Counted from the first letter of the stretch, positions 26,784-36,526 are shown. The stretch: DNA of 64,000 bases from Paraburkholderia sp. D15 (GCF_029910215.1 NZ_CP110397.1:248001-312000), one strand, 5' to 3'. A program made the numbers and translations. Notes: generated by a model from the sequence alone, not told the origin.

Positions 26784-28136
26784 ATGAGAAACGTGAGAAA
26801 AATCAGCGCTGCCGCAGATGCGGCTATGGTGCCGGAGCACGCGCGCTACTCGAATCCGGATTATCGAGAGGTCAGGCGTGTCATCATCTCCGGTTATCTT
26901 GGATGTGCGATCGAGTTCTACGACTTCCTCCTGTACACCACCGCTGCAGCGCTGGTATTCGGGCCCGTTTTTTTCGGCAACCTCCCGCCGCTAATGGGCA
27001 CGATTGCCGCATACACGACCTTTGCTGCCGGGTATGTAGCGCGCCCCTTGGGCGGAGTGGTTTTCGGCCACTTCGGGGATCGACTAGGGCGCAAGCACAT
27101 GCTGGTCATCACAATGACGGTGATGGGTGTCGCTTCGACGTTGATCGGACTGCTGCCGACGCCCCAGACTGTTGGCTGGATGGCTCCGGCGCTATTGCTG
27201 TTCCTGCGTGTGGTGCAAGGCATCGCAGCGGGCGGTGAGTACGGCGGAGCATTGATGATGGCCATCGAACACTGTGACCAGAAGCGCCGGGGGCTCTTCG
27301 CATCGCTCATCGCGATCGGCGCGCCGTCGGGGACTGTGCTCGCCTCGCTTGCGTTCGGTCTTTTCAGACTGTTGCCGGACAGTCAGTTTCTGCAATGGGG
27401 ATGGCGTGTCCCCTTCCTGTTCAGCGCTCTCCTGCTTGTCATCGGCCTCTATATTCTTAGTAGGGTCAGCGAGTCACCGCTCTTTCTCCAGGCGTTGAAG
27501 CGGGAAGGAGAGATGAGTCGGTTTCCTCTTGCCGATCTGCTACGCCATGAATGGAAGGCGGTCATTCTCGCCGTAGTCACGTCAGCAGGGCCGCTTGCCG
27601 TCTATATTGTCGGCGTTACTTTCACCCAGACCTATATCCGGCATCTTGGCTTCGACTCGAGCATTGCGCTTTTCGCACTCGCGATCGCAAACGGCGTCAA
27701 TCTCGTCTGGTTCCCCGTCTGCGCCCATCTTAGCGACAAGTACGGACGTAGGCCGATGCTACTGATCGGCTTTCTGCTGTCCATTCTGCTGATTGGCCCC
27801 AACTTCCTGCTCGTTTCGAAGGGCAGTCCGTTGTTGACGACGCTCGCCTTCTGGCTCCTCGGTTCGTTCGCCGCAGGGCCGATCTACGGGCCACTGGGTG
27901 CGTTCCTGAGCGAGAAATTCAGTACGAGGACCCGCTACACGGGCGCTTCCATTGGTTATCAGTTGGGCTCTACGCTGGGCGCGGGCCTCACGCCGCTGAT
28001 CGTGACATCAATTTTTGCTTCTACGGGCGGAACCAGCGTCATCGGAGTCTGTGTGTTTCTAGCCATCTTCTGCAGCGTCTCGATGCTCTGCGTCGTGCTG
28101 TCGCGAGAGACACGCCGGGCCGACATAGCGTATTGA
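26784..28136 (+). CDS. MFS transporter, metabolite:H+ symporter (MHS) family
   Basis: 450 residues from ATG 26784, which has CCAGGAGACAC before it; the frame extends 21 codons upstream without support. MHS-type signature: SGYLGCAIEFYDFLLYTTAA in helix 1, RPLGGVVFGHFGDRLGRKHM between helices 2 and 3, and LRVVQGIAAGGEYGGALMMA in helices 4-5. Relatives (ShiA, KgtP, PcaT-like) import aromatic or dicarboxylic acids with protons. Twelve membrane segments. It lies between the lactonase and the porin, giving an outer- plus inner-membrane uptake pair for the hydroxyquinol-forming compound. Confidence 0.9.
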   Translation: MRNVRKISAAADAAMVPEHARYSNPDYREVRRVIISGYLGCAIEFYDFLLYTTAAALVFGPVFFGNLPPLMGTIAAYTTFAAGYVARPLGGVVFGHFGDRLGRKHMLVITMTVMGVASTLIGLLPTPQTVGWMAPALLLFLRVVQGIAAGGEYGGALMMAIEHCDQKRRGLFASLIAIGAPSGTVLASLAFGLFRLLPDSQFLQWGWRVPFLFSALLLVIGLYILSRVSESPLFLQALKREGEMSRFPLADLLRHEWKAVILAVVTSAGPLAVYIVGVTFTQTYIRHLGFDSSIALFALAIANGVNLVWFPVCAHLSDKYGRRPMLLIGFLLSILLIGPNFLLVSKGSPLLTTLAFWLLGSFAAGPIYGPLGAFLSEKFSTRTRYTGASIGYQLGSTLGAGLTPLIVTSIFASTGGTSVIGVCVFLAIFCSVSMLCVVLSRETRRADIAY

Positions 28137-28423
28137 CACTTGGGGAGTCTAGCGCCGCGATCACGGCTCACATCAAACGCTCGACTTCAAATAACGCGAT
28201 CGCATTGCGAGCCCGACGCACATCCCGAAGATATCGCGCGAAACGGATCAAACGGTTTTGTAGATTCCGGTGAGCAATTGAACGAAGCAGGGCTTCGGCG
28301 CATTACGTCAGCGTCGACTTCAAATTGCTATAACTGGCAACCACGTGGTAAATAGGCCCCGAAGTAAATACGGATTGTTCGTATGCTTGAGATTACAAAA
28401 AAACGAATTAAAGGAGACAGGTG

Positions 28424-29641
28424 ATGGATGGACGTTTTGCATTAAAAGGCGTTGTGATAGGAGTGGGTGGTGTGGTTGCAATGTCTGCGGTTGCTCAATC
28501 CAATGTGACGCTATACGGAAGCGTAGATACAGGGCTCGCGTATTCGAGTAGTCAGACGTCTTTAGGTTCGACGAGTGGAGGGAAGTCCGCGGTCCGGATG
28601 TCTCAGGGCGTTTGGAATGCAAGCAAGTTTGGTCTTCTCGGCACAGAGGATCTAGGTCACGGCATCAAGACAATTTTTCGCCTTGAAAGCGGATTTAACA
28701 GCGCTAACGGAGGGCAACAATACGCCAATGCCATGTTCGGACGCGCAGCATACGTGGGTTTGATTCATCCCGTGTACGGTACGCTCACGGCCGGCCGCAC
28801 ATATGCTGCCTACTATCAGGCACTATCTCGTTATAGTCCCACAAACGTTCTGTCCGGATATTTCGGAGCTCACCCCGGAGATCTAGATGGCCTCGATACG
28901 GGATATCGTGCGGACAACACGATTGCGTATCAGTCGCTGACCTTTCGAGGGGTAACGGTCTATGGTTCATATTCGCTTGGGGGCGTGCCAGGAAGCCTCA
29001 ATACTGGTTCGACCTTGGCTGGCGCGCTCCAATACGAATTGGGACCGATTGGCGCAGCTGCGGCATTCCAGAGAACCAACAACTCGACCCCGAACGGCGG
29101 CCCATGGGGGTCAAACTCGACCATGTCGAATAATGGGGCGCAGCAGGGCGTATCTGCGGTGACCAATGGTTATCAGACAGCACAAGCGCAGCAACGCTTT
29201 GCTGTCGACGGTATGTACAAGTTCAACAACAACCTAGATGTATCGCTGGTCTATTCGAACGTCCAGTATATTCCCGGCATACGGTCGGCTTTTACCGATA
29301 CCGCTATATTCAACACGGGTGGCATCGTGCTCCACTGGAAGCCGGCTGTAGCGTTCGATCTAGGGTTTGGATATAGCTACACGCGTGCGACGCGAGCTAA
29401 CGGCATCGCAAGCTCGGCCCGTTACCAGCAGTTCAACTTGGCTCAATACTATGGTCTTTCAAAGCGCACCGGACTTTACGCGCTGGAGGCGTATCAGCGC
29501 GCAGGCGGACAGACTTTAGGCACAGGCGGAAAAGCACAAATTATCAATGCTACGGCGACTATCGGGGACGGGTTCAACGGCACACCATCGTCGTCGAAAA
29601 GCCAGTTTGCGGCGGGCTTGGGGATTGTTCATCGATTTTGA
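28424..29641 (+). CDS. Outer-membrane porin (Burkholderia OmpC-like)
   Basis: 405 residues from ATG 28424 (AAGGAGACAG upstream). The signal peptide is slightly unusual (FALKGVVIGVGGVVAMSAVA, then QSNVTLYGSVDTGLAYS). Barrel blocks: ASKFGLLGTEDLGHGIKTIF, MFGRAAYVGLIHPVYGTLTA, and the C-terminal Phe (GLGIVHRF). It is less GC-rich and only distantly similar to the porin at 9.1 kb, so it is not a recent duplicate. It lies directly after the MFS importer and before the ring-cleaving dioxygenase. Confidence 0.92.
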   Translation: MDGRFALKGVVIGVGGVVAMSAVAQSNVTLYGSVDTGLAYSSSQTSLGSTSGGKSAVRMSQGVWNASKFGLLGTEDLGHGIKTIFRLESGFNSANGGQQYANAMFGRAAYVGLIHPVYGTLTAGRTYAAYYQALSRYSPTNVLSGYFGAHPGDLDGLDTGYRADNTIAYQSLTFRGVTVYGSYSLGGVPGSLNTGSTLAGALQYELGPIGAAAAFQRTNNSTPNGGPWGSNSTMSNNGAQQGVSAVTNGYQTAQAQQRFAVDGMYKFNNNLDVSLVYSNVQYIPGIRSAFTDTAIFNTGGIVLHWKPAVAFDLGFGYSYTRATRANGIASSARYQQFNLAQYYGLSKRTGLYALEAYQRAGGQTLGTGGKAQIINATATIGDGFNGTPSSSKSQFAAGLGIVHRF

Positions 29642-29942
29642 AAGACCTTTGGTCCGGATCGACATCGCGGCCGGTTTCGGGGCGGTACGTTCCGAGAGAG
29701 TTTTTAGGAATGAGCGAGGTGGTACTGATGCATAGAAATAAGAGTTAGAACTCAACTAGTACGTTTCTAGGTTTGGAGAAGCTGAGAAAGTGGCATTCCT
29801 CGTTTTCACAGAATCTCTACTCAATTGTCCGCTGATGTACACCGTATCCCACCGAGAGAAATTGTGGACCCGGTTGCAAGGCTTGTTCGTTAGCCGCTGG
29901 TGGCCTTTTACTTGTACCACAGCTTCCCGCATTGGAGACGTT
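29642..29942. promoter_or_regulatory. Porin-dioxygenase intergenic region
   Basis: About 300 bases. A frame open from 29790 would extend the dioxygenase N-terminus by 51 residues, but these do not fit the family. The stretch is AT-rich around 29720-29780 and probably holds the dioxygenase operon promoter. No gene seen. Confidence 0.3.
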
Positions 29943-30827
29943 ATGCAGAATGTTGACGAGGACACGATTACGCAAATCGTGCTGGCCCGCCACGCGGACG
30001 CCGAAAATCCCCGCCTTAAGCAGATAATTACGAGCGTAGTGGAACACCTGCACGGGTTCGCACGCGACATCCAGCTATCTGAAGAGGAATGGTTCGACGG
30101 TATTCAGTTCCTGACTGAAGTGGGACACATTACTGACGACAAGCGACAGGAATTCATCCTTCTTTCGGACACGCTCGGGCTGTCCATGCTTGTCACTGCG
30201 CTGAACAACCGGAAGCCACGTGGTTGTACTGAGTCCACGGTATTCGGCCCGTTTTTCGTCGAAGGCGCACCGGTTTATGAAAACGGTGCTGATGTGGGTA
30301 ACGGCGCCAAAGGCGAGCCGTGCTTCGTGACTGGAAGGGTGATGGGGCTCGGTGGCGAGCCAGTGCCCGATGCTCGCGTCGACGTATGGCAAGCCGATTC
30401 TGACGGCTTCTACGATGTTCAGTATAAGGACACTGAACAGGCTCACGGCCGCGGTACTTTGAGAACGCTCCCCGATGGCACTTTCCATTTCCGTTCGATT
30501 ACCGCAGAGTCGTATCCGATACCGCACGATGGACCGGTTGGTCGCATGCTGACCGCGTTAGGCCGTCATCCATGGCGGCCTGCACATCTGCATTTCATGA
30601 TTGATGCGCCTCGCTACGAACGGCTCATTACACACGTCTTCAGGTCTGGCGATGAATACCTTGATTCTGATTCCGTTTTCGGGGTGCGCTCATCACTTAT
30701 CGCAAATTGGGAGCGGCACAACGCGGGGAGTGCTCCCGATGGCACTATTCTGGACGGCCCTTTCGGCACGCTCGATTTCACGTTCGTCCTGAACCGCATT
30801 GACTCTGTCAGCGGACGAACCAAATAA
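29943..30827 (+). CDS. Hydroxyquinol 1,2-dioxygenase (intradiol ring-cleavage)
   Basis: 294 residues from ATG 29943 (TTGGAGACGTT upstream), the usual size. The N-terminal helical dimerisation region is followed by the catalytic domain: RGCTESTVFGPFFVEGAPVY, RVDVWQADSDGFYDVQY with the first Fe-binding Tyr, SYPIPHDGPVGRML with the second Tyr, and RPAHLHFMI with the two Fe-binding His. The DGFYDVQY and YPIPHDGPVG blocks and the neighbouring maleylacetate reductase gene favour hydroxyquinol over catechol as substrate. It opens 1,2,4-trihydroxybenzene to maleylacetate in the cytoplasm. Confidence 0.9.
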   Translation: MQNVDEDTITQIVLARHADAENPRLKQIITSVVEHLHGFARDIQLSEEEWFDGIQFLTEVGHITDDKRQEFILLSDTLGLSMLVTALNNRKPRGCTESTVFGPFFVEGAPVYENGADVGNGAKGEPCFVTGRVMGLGGEPVPDARVDVWQADSDGFYDVQYKDTEQAHGRGTLRTLPDGTFHFRSITAESYPIPHDGPVGRMLTALGRHPWRPAHLHFMIDAPRYERLITHVFRSGDEYLDSDSVFGVRSSLIANWERHNAGSAPDGTILDGPFGTLDFTFVLNRIDSVSGRTK

Positions 30828-30903
30828 ACCAGTCGGGCGGGGCGCATTCGACCTTCATCACGCGTGTTCGCTGCTTACATATGTACAAGGTGTGAGGAGT
30901 CCG

Positions 30904-31215
30904 ATGATTAAGCAGCAGATCGTATTGTGGAATCTCAAAGGCGAATCCCAAGAGGATAGTGCGAGTGCCGTCGTTGGCCTCAGAGCAGCTTTCGAGCGCA
31001 TGGTTGCGAAGGTCCCGGGCCTGTTGAATATGGAGATCGGTAATAACGTCAGTGGGATCGATTACGCATGCGACGTCGTCATAAATTAAAAAATCGGCTT
31101 ACACCAATCGCTCGCGGCGTATGCGCAGCACGGAAAACATCGCAGGGTGGAATAGGAACTGGGCGACTTAGGAATCGAGATGCATCACGTTAACTACACC
31201 GTTACACCCGCGTAG
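30904..31215 (+). pseudogene. Dabb (stress-responsive A/B barrel) protein with two in-frame stops
   Basis: Starts MIKQQIVLWNLKGESQ and continues VPGLLNMEIGNNVSGIDYAC to DVVIN, then TAA at 31087. Without shifting frame the coding sequence resumes KIGLHQSLAAYAQHGKHRRV, meets TAG at 31153, and resumes ELGDLGIEMHHVNYTVTPA to a TAG at 31213. The three pieces together are a complete ~103-residue Dabb domain, including the late His found in family members. Two nonsense changes with the frame preserved indicate a recent pseudogene. Dabb proteins often accompany aromatic and polyketide pathways. Confidence 0.8.
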
Positions 31216-31268
31216 CAATTCGAGCAGTAGCATGAAATAGATGTGCGCAATATTAGAGGAGACGCTGG

Positions 31269-32627
31269 ATGCAGCGAAAACTAATCAAGGGCGGTCATGT
31301 AATCTCCATGGACCCTCGTATCGGAACCGGTGGACTTGATGTGCTCGTCAACGGAACCCGGATTGAAGAGATTGGAGCAGGGTTGAGCGCAGACGATGCG
31401 GAGATTGTCGATGCATCGGACTGCATAGTCATTCCCGGGCTGGTTAACGCTCACATGCATACCTGGCTAACCGCGCTGCGTGGGCTTGCATCAAACTGGA
31501 CGTTGCCGCAGTACTTCCGCAGCGTGCACGCCGGTTTGGCGACCCTTTTCACCCCGGACGATATCTATATCGGTACGTTGGTCGGTGCCTTGAATCAACT
31601 CAATAGCGGGACCACCACTCTGGGAGACTGGTGCCACAACAATCCCACGCCGGCTCACACTGACCGCGCCGTTGACGGTCTTCTTGAATCCGGTATTCGC
31701 AGCGTCTTCTTCCATGGTTCTCCGAAGCCGGACCCGAAGCCCGGTCAAAAAAATTTCAGCGAAATACCGCATTCACACTCGGAAGTGGAGCGACTTCTGA
31801 AGGAGCGGTTCGGTAGGCGCGACGGGCTCGTAACCCTGGGTATGGCGATCCTCGGGCCTCACTACTCGACCTATGAGGTGTCGGCTCACGATTTCAAGCT
31901 TGCTCGGGAACTGGGCCTCGTCGCCAGTATGCATTGCGCTGGGCTGGATGCGAAAACGCCTGATGGATGGGAGCGTCTTGCGCAGGCCGGATTGTTGGAC
32001 TCGCGAACGAATGTTGTCCACGGAAACAACCTGAGCGACACGCAATTGCAGATGATGCTCGGATGCGGCGTGACGTTCTCGCTGGCTCCCGAAACGGAAA
32101 TGCAGCAAGGTCATGGTCACCCTATCACGGGGCGGCTGCGCGATGCTGGCTATGGACCTTCGCTCGGCGCTGACCTTGAATCCTGCATTGCGGGCGATAT
32201 GTTCACTGTCGCCCGCGTGGCACTCGCATCGCAAAGGGCGCTTGACAACGCGGATTCGAAGGCGTGGCAGGGGAGCTTGCCCGCAACTTCGACCTTATCG
32301 TGCGACGACGCCCTTGCTTGGGTCACCCTGCGCGGCGCTGAGGCTCTCGGTCTGGCCGAAGAGATTGGTTCGCTGACTCCGGGAAAACAGGCCGACATAG
32401 TTTTGGTTCGCGCTGACGCCATGAACATGCGCCCATTACACGACCCTGCGGCTGCACTCATCATGCAGGCAAACACGTCGAACATCGACACGGTGCTAGT
32501 TGCGGGCGAGTACCGCAAGCGTGCCGGCGAGTTGAATTACGGTGTGCTCGCGAGGCGCCTTCACGAACTCGAAGCGTCCGGTGCGCGTATCGGGAGTGGT
32601 CTGAATCGATTGCTGGCTCCTCAATGA
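31269..32627 (+). CDS. Amidohydrolase, ATZ/TRZ (deaminase/chlorohydrolase) type
   Basis: 452 residues, ribosome site GAGGAGACGC. Metal-dependent amidohydrolase fold: N-terminal beta sandwich (KLIKGGHVISMDP), then CIVIPGLVNAHMHTWLTALR with the HxH pair, SMHCAGL and NVVHGNNLSD with the later His residues, and the metal-binding Asp in GPSLGADLESCIAGDMF. C-terminal LGLAEEIGSLTPGKQADIVL is characteristic of guanine/cytosine-deaminase-like and TrzA/AtzA enzymes, which remove amino or chloro groups from heteroaromatic rings. In this island a hydrolytic deamination or dehalogenation feeding the hydroxyquinol step is an inference. Confidence 0.85.
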   Translation: MQRKLIKGGHVISMDPRIGTGGLDVLVNGTRIEEIGAGLSADDAEIVDASDCIVIPGLVNAHMHTWLTALRGLASNWTLPQYFRSVHAGLATLFTPDDIYIGTLVGALNQLNSGTTTLGDWCHNNPTPAHTDRAVDGLLESGIRSVFFHGSPKPDPKPGQKNFSEIPHSHSEVERLLKERFGRRDGLVTLGMAILGPHYSTYEVSAHDFKLARELGLVASMHCAGLDAKTPDGWERLAQAGLLDSRTNVVHGNNLSDTQLQMMLGCGVTFSLAPETEMQQGHGHPITGRLRDAGYGPSLGADLESCIAGDMFTVARVALASQRALDNADSKAWQGSLPATSTLSCDDALAWVTLRGAEALGLAEEIGSLTPGKQADIVLVRADAMNMRPLHDPAAALIMQANTSNIDTVLVAGEYRKRAGELNYGVLARRLHELEASGARIGSGLNRLLAPQ

Positions 32628-32682
32628 AAGACTTCCAATACCCACTGCCTGTCCATGAGCACGTCATGAGTCAAACAAGCTG

Positions 32683-32960
32683 ACGCCCCGCATCGCATTC
32701 ATCGGCATTGGCAGCATGGGATTGCCCACGTGTACGAACCTGCTGAAGCGGGATCTCGTGTCCTTCCTCGCAGCGTATTCCAGTGAGGATGAACTGCGGG
32801 ATTCGCAGTGTGAAGTCGACTGTCACGTGCGCGATGATTGGCGCTCGGCTCGAGGAAGCCCCTGTCCCGCAGTAGCTCGGAAGGCGTGGTGCTGACCTTG
32901 ACCGGGCTCACGCATCAGATATTTGCGGGCGCTTTGCGCGTGGCGTTGATGCATGCGGCG
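32683..32960 (+). pseudogene. Remnant of a 3-hydroxyisobutyrate-dehydrogenase-like gene
   Basis: The DNA from 32683 reads TPRIAFIGIGSMGLPTCTNL and LKRDLVSF, the GxGxMG Rossmann start of the 3-hydroxyisobutyrate dehydrogenase family. It has no start codon in frame and becomes unrecognisable after about 30 residues. A later frame ([20 protein letters not shown], ending near 32962) may be another scrap. The gap from 32628 to 33091 contains nothing else recognised. Confidence 0.5.
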
Positions 32961-33091
32961 TGACATTTGTTATTCCATGGTGGGGAGCGACAGCACGATG
33001 CGTCCCGAAGTTAGCTCGAAAAATTACTGCGGAAAGTCATTTCATTTTCACAACAAAAAGTCTCGAAAACCGATCGTCACATGGGAAAACT

Positions 33092-33685
33092 ATGGAAAAG
33101 GCTTTGAAGGCAATCGCACTCGACGTGGTCTTTCGCTCAGCCAGAACTCAGAACGGCTGGCTTGACAAGGCCGTCAGCGATGCGCAACTGAAGGAACTGT
33201 ACGAACTGTTGAAACACGGTCCGACGAGTATGAATACGTGCCCGGCACGGTTCGTCTTTTTGCGTACTGCGGAGGCTAAAGCTCGCTTGTTGCCTGCGTT
33301 GTTGCCGGGCAATGTCGACAAGACGGCGGCGGCACCGGTTTGCGTCATCGTCGGCTATGACCGGCGCTTCCATGACAAATTGCCGATACTTTTCCCGCAC
33401 CGGCCGGAGGCTCGCGCCATCTTTGAAGGCAAGCAGGAACTCATCGAGAGTACTGCTTTTCGCAATGGCAGCTTGCAGGGCGCCTACCTGATTATTGCCG
33501 CTCGGGCCTTGGGCCTCGACTGTGGGCCGATGTCCGGATTCGATACCGCGAAGGTCAACGCCGAGTTTTTTCCAGAGGGTGACGTTGCTGTCAATTTTCT
33601 TTGCAACCTCGGTTACGGAGATCCGAGCAAGGTTCTCGACCGCCTGCCGCGGCCGTCGTTTGAAGAGGCGTGCACGCTTCTTTAA
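33092..33685 (+). CDS. Nitroreductase-family protein, RutE-like (malonic semialdehyde reductase type)
   Basis: 197 residues from ATG 33092, the size of RutE/HadB-type members; the frame is open upstream but those residues do not fit. Blocks: [40 protein letters not shown] (FMN site), [20 protein letters not shown], and [20 protein letters not shown]. This flavin-dependent branch reduces small semialdehydes or quinones with NAD(P)H rather than nitro groups. It sits just before maleylacetate reductase in the same operon; a role in reducing a quinone intermediate is possible but unproven. Confidence 0.8.
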   Translation: MEKALKAIALDVVFRSARTQNGWLDKAVSDAQLKELYELLKHGPTSMNTCPARFVFLRTAEAKARLLPALLPGNVDKTAAAPVCVIVGYDRRFHDKLPILFPHRPEARAIFEGKQELIESTAFRNGSLQGAYLIIAARALGLDCGPMSGFDTAKVNAEFFPEGDVAVNFLCNLGYGDPSKVLDRLPRPSFEEACTLL

Positions 33686-33718
33686 CCGAATCAACCTGAA
33701 GTTTTTACTCGCGGTGGT

Positions 33719-34783
33719 ATGCCGATGCTCGACCCATTCATTTACCAGGGACTACCTGCCCGTGTCCTTTTTGGACGCGGAACCATCACCAAACTCTCCG
33801 ATGAGGTAGATCGCCTCGGCCTAACGCGCATTTTAGTGCTCTCGACGCCTGAGCAGGTTGCGCTCGCTGAGCGCGCGTGCGAACTGCTCGGGGCGCGGGC
33901 GGTGGGCACGTTTCCCGGAGCAACCATGCATACCCCCATTGAGGTCACCGTGCGTGCCTTGGCGGCTGCAAAGGCGTGCATGGCTGACGGCGTGGTCGCC
34001 CTTGGTGGTGGTTCCACAATCGGGCTCGGGAAGGCGATAGCATTGCGGACCGATTTGCCGCAAATTGTCATCCCGACAACGTACGCCGGGTCGGAGATGA
34101 CGCCAATTCTTGGCGAAACGCAGGATGACCGGAAGACGACCCAGCGCGGACCCAAAATTCAGCCCGAGGTAGTCATCTACGACGTGGACCTCACTATGAC
34201 GCTGCCACCGGTTATGTCAGCACTGTCGGGATTCAATGCTATGGCTCACGCAGCTGAAGCACTGTACGCATCCGACCGGAATCCGGTAGTTTCGCTAATG
34301 GCGGAGGAAGGGGTGCGCGCCATCTACGAAGCGCTTCCTGAAGTGCTGTTGAATCCGGCCGACCCCAATGCGCGGACAACGTTGCTCTATGGCGCCTGGC
34401 TGAGCGCATGCTGTCTCGGCTCAACTTCGATGGGATTGCATCACAAGCTCTGTCATACGCTTGGAGGCCTCTTTGACCTTCCTCATGCGCAGACTCACGC
34501 GATTTTGCTCCCGTACGCGCTGACCTACAATGCGCCCGCGATTCCAGAAGCCTTGACAAGGCTGGGCCGCGCGATGGATGCGCAGTGCGCAATAGGAGCT
34601 CTCATACATCTGGAGGGGGCTTGCGGAATCCCGCTAGCGTTACGCGATATCGGAATGCCTGAAGAAGGGGTCGAGCGTGCGGTCGAGGAAGCCCTTGCAA
34701 ACCCGTATAACAACCCGAGACCCATTGAGCCCGCGCCTCTTCGCGAGATTCTGGCTCGCGCGTGGGCCGGGTCTGGAGTGTGA
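33719..34783 (+). CDS. Maleylacetate reductase (iron-containing alcohol dehydrogenase fold)
   Basis: 354 residues, the standard size. N-terminus PFIYQGLPARVLFGRGTITK, the nucleotide motif VVALGGGSTIGLGKAIALRT, PTTYAGSEMTPILGETQDDR, and metal/active-site histidines in GFNAMAHAAEALYA and STSMGLHHKLCHTLGGLFDL with PHAQTHAILLPYA. These are the exact blocks of maleylacetate reductases. It reduces maleylacetate, the hydroxyquinol cleavage product, to 3-oxoadipate with NAD(P)H, leading into the TCA cycle. ATG at 33725 is an alternative start two codons later. The stop lies 3 bases before the next gene. Confidence 0.93.
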   Translation: MPMLDPFIYQGLPARVLFGRGTITKLSDEVDRLGLTRILVLSTPEQVALAERACELLGARAVGTFPGATMHTPIEVTVRALAAAKACMADGVVALGGGSTIGLGKAIALRTDLPQIVIPTTYAGSEMTPILGETQDDRKTTQRGPKIQPEVVIYDVDLTMTLPPVMSALSGFNAMAHAAEALYASDRNPVVSLMAEEGVRAIYEALPEVLLNPADPNARTTLLYGAWLSACCLGSTSMGLHHKLCHTLGGLFDLPHAQTHAILLPYALTYNAPAIPEALTRLGRAMDAQCAIGALIHLEGACGIPLALRDIGMPEEGVERAVEEALANPYNNPRPIEPAPLREILARAWAGSGV

Positions 34784-34786
34784 TAA

Positions 34787-36526
34787 ATGATATCTTCAAT
34801 CAAGGCGGCGACATCTGCGCCGATACGAACCGCTGAAGGCGATGGTCAAGCCGACTTTGTTGTTGTCGGCGCAGGCACCGCGGGAGCTGTGTTGGCCGCG
34901 CGTCTCTCGGAAGACGCCCGGCATCGCGTGGTGCTCATCGAGGCGGGCATTGATACACCTCCCGGAGCGGTCCCTGCCGATATCCGGGACACATTCCCCA
35001 GTTCCACGCTCAACCCCGCCTATTTTTGGCCAGGGCTTGAGGCTACGATTGTCAAGGGCGGAGCCTCAAGGCCTTTCCCGCAGGCAAAGGTGATGGGCGG
35101 CGGTTCCAGCATCATGGGCATGTTCGCGCTTCGCGGTGTACCCTCGGATTTCTCACGGTGGGCAGCTTGCGGCGCGGAGGGATGGTCTTGGGAGGAGGCG
35201 GTACGGTTATATCGCAAAGTTGAAAGTGACCCCGCACGCCCAGGAAGCGTTTCTGGCAGCAGTCCGATACGCCGCATGGATTCCACCGAATGGCCACCAT
35301 TCGTTTCCGCGATGAAAACCGCCGCGGAAGGGTTGGGATTGGCTCATATTGACGACATAAACGAAGGTCCGCAGGACGGTTTCTTTGCGATGCCGGTTAG
35401 CCGTGACGCAAACACGCGGTCGACGAGCGCCGGATGCTATCTCACTACCGCTGTGAGAAGTCGAAAGAATTTGACCATTCTGACAGGAGCGCGTGCGACC
35501 CGGTTACTGTTCAATGGGCGCAAAGCGGTAGGGGTTGAGGTGGAGCAGGGCGGGGCGGTCAGAAACCTCTCTGCCCGTCGCGTTATTGTATCGGCCGGCG
35601 CCATACATTCACCCACTCTACTGATGCGCTCGGGCGTTGGCGCAGCTAAAGAACTGGGCGCACTTGGAATAAAGCCGGTCGTTGACTTGCCGGGTGTCGG
35701 CAAGAATCTTCAGAATCACTCTTATCTCTTCTTCGCGCTGACCTTGCCGCGCGGTAAGCGTCTCGCCCAGCATTTACGCAGATTTGTCATCACCGGCGTG
35801 CGGGCGTCATCGGGAATGCCCGACTGTCCACAAAGTGACCTCCTTCTTTTCACCTTAGGCCGGGTAAGCCCTCGAAGCTTTGGCACGACGGTAGCGATGG
35901 CAGGGTCCGCGCTGTATTCGCCGTTCTCAAAGGGCTCGATATCGCTTAACTCCACCAATCTTGACGCAAATCCGAAAATTGACTTCAGGATGCTTGACGA
36001 CCCCCGCGATGCTCCTCGTGTAGTGAAGGGCGCCCGGTTGCTTGAGACATTATTGCGCGAACCCAGCGTAATGGATTGCTACTGCGAAGCGTTCTTGCTA
36101 CCTGCAGCGATGGCCGTCAATCAGTTTAACAAAGGAGGGCTTGCGGGGGCGGCCATGGCGATCGGTGCGCAGTTTGTGCTGAACTCGCCCGGCCCCGTTC
36201 GGCGAATGGCAGTCAGAAAAGCCTTGAACGTGCGGGAACCTCTGTCGAAACGAAGCGGCGCAACGCGAATCAGTGACGAAGAAATCCTGGCTTCAATTGC
36301 GCCGATGGGCCACCCGGTCGGTACCTGTGCAATGGGCGCGCAGGAAGACCCGCGAACAGTCGTGGACAGCGGTTATCGCGTTGTGGGGCTAGAGAATGTG
36401 TATGTGGTAGATGCATCCGTTATGCCGGTCATCCCAAGCGCGAACACTAATCTCCCGACCTTGATGGTCGCGGAGCATGCTGCGGAAAAGCTACTGTTAA
36501 CGACGCTGGACGGTACAGCTCGATAA
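34787..36526 (+). CDS. GMC-family FAD oxidoreductase (choline dehydrogenase-like)
   Basis: 579 residues. FAD-binding ADFVVVGAGTAGAVLAARLS near residue 23, the second FAD block KVMGGGSSIMGMFALRGVPS, and the signature ARRVIVSAGAIHSPTLLMRS at about 265-285. The C-terminal catalytic block GHPVGTCAMGAQEDPRTVVD and the final VMPVIPSANTNLPTLMVAEH contain the usual active-site His and Asn. No signal peptide. GMC enzymes oxidise primary alcohols or polyethoxylates. It is translationally close to maleylacetate reductase (3-base gap) and is the last gene of the island; its reaction is unknown. Confidence 0.88.
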   Translation: MISSIKAATSAPIRTAEGDGQADFVVVGAGTAGAVLAARLSEDARHRVVLIEAGIDTPPGAVPADIRDTFPSSTLNPAYFWPGLEATIVKGGASRPFPQAKVMGGGSSIMGMFALRGVPSDFSRWAACGAEGWSWEEAVRLYRKVESDPARPGSVSGSSPIRRMDSTEWPPFVSAMKTAAEGLGLAHIDDINEGPQDGFFAMPVSRDANTRSTSAGCYLTTAVRSRKNLTILTGARATRLLFNGRKAVGVEVEQGGAVRNLSARRVIVSAGAIHSPTLLMRSGVGAAKELGALGIKPVVDLPGVGKNLQNHSYLFFALTLPRGKRLAQHLRRFVITGVRASSGMPDCPQSDLLLFTLGRVSPRSFGTTVAMAGSALYSPFSKGSISLNSTNLDANPKIDFRMLDDPRDAPRVVKGARLLETLLREPSVMDCYCEAFLLPAAMAVNQFNKGGLAGAAMAIGAQFVLNSPGPVRRMAVRKALNVREPLSKRSGATRISDEEILASIAPMGHPVGTCAMGAQEDPRTVVDSGYRVVGLENVYVVDASVMPVIPSANTNLPTLMVAEHAAEKLLLTTLDGTAR

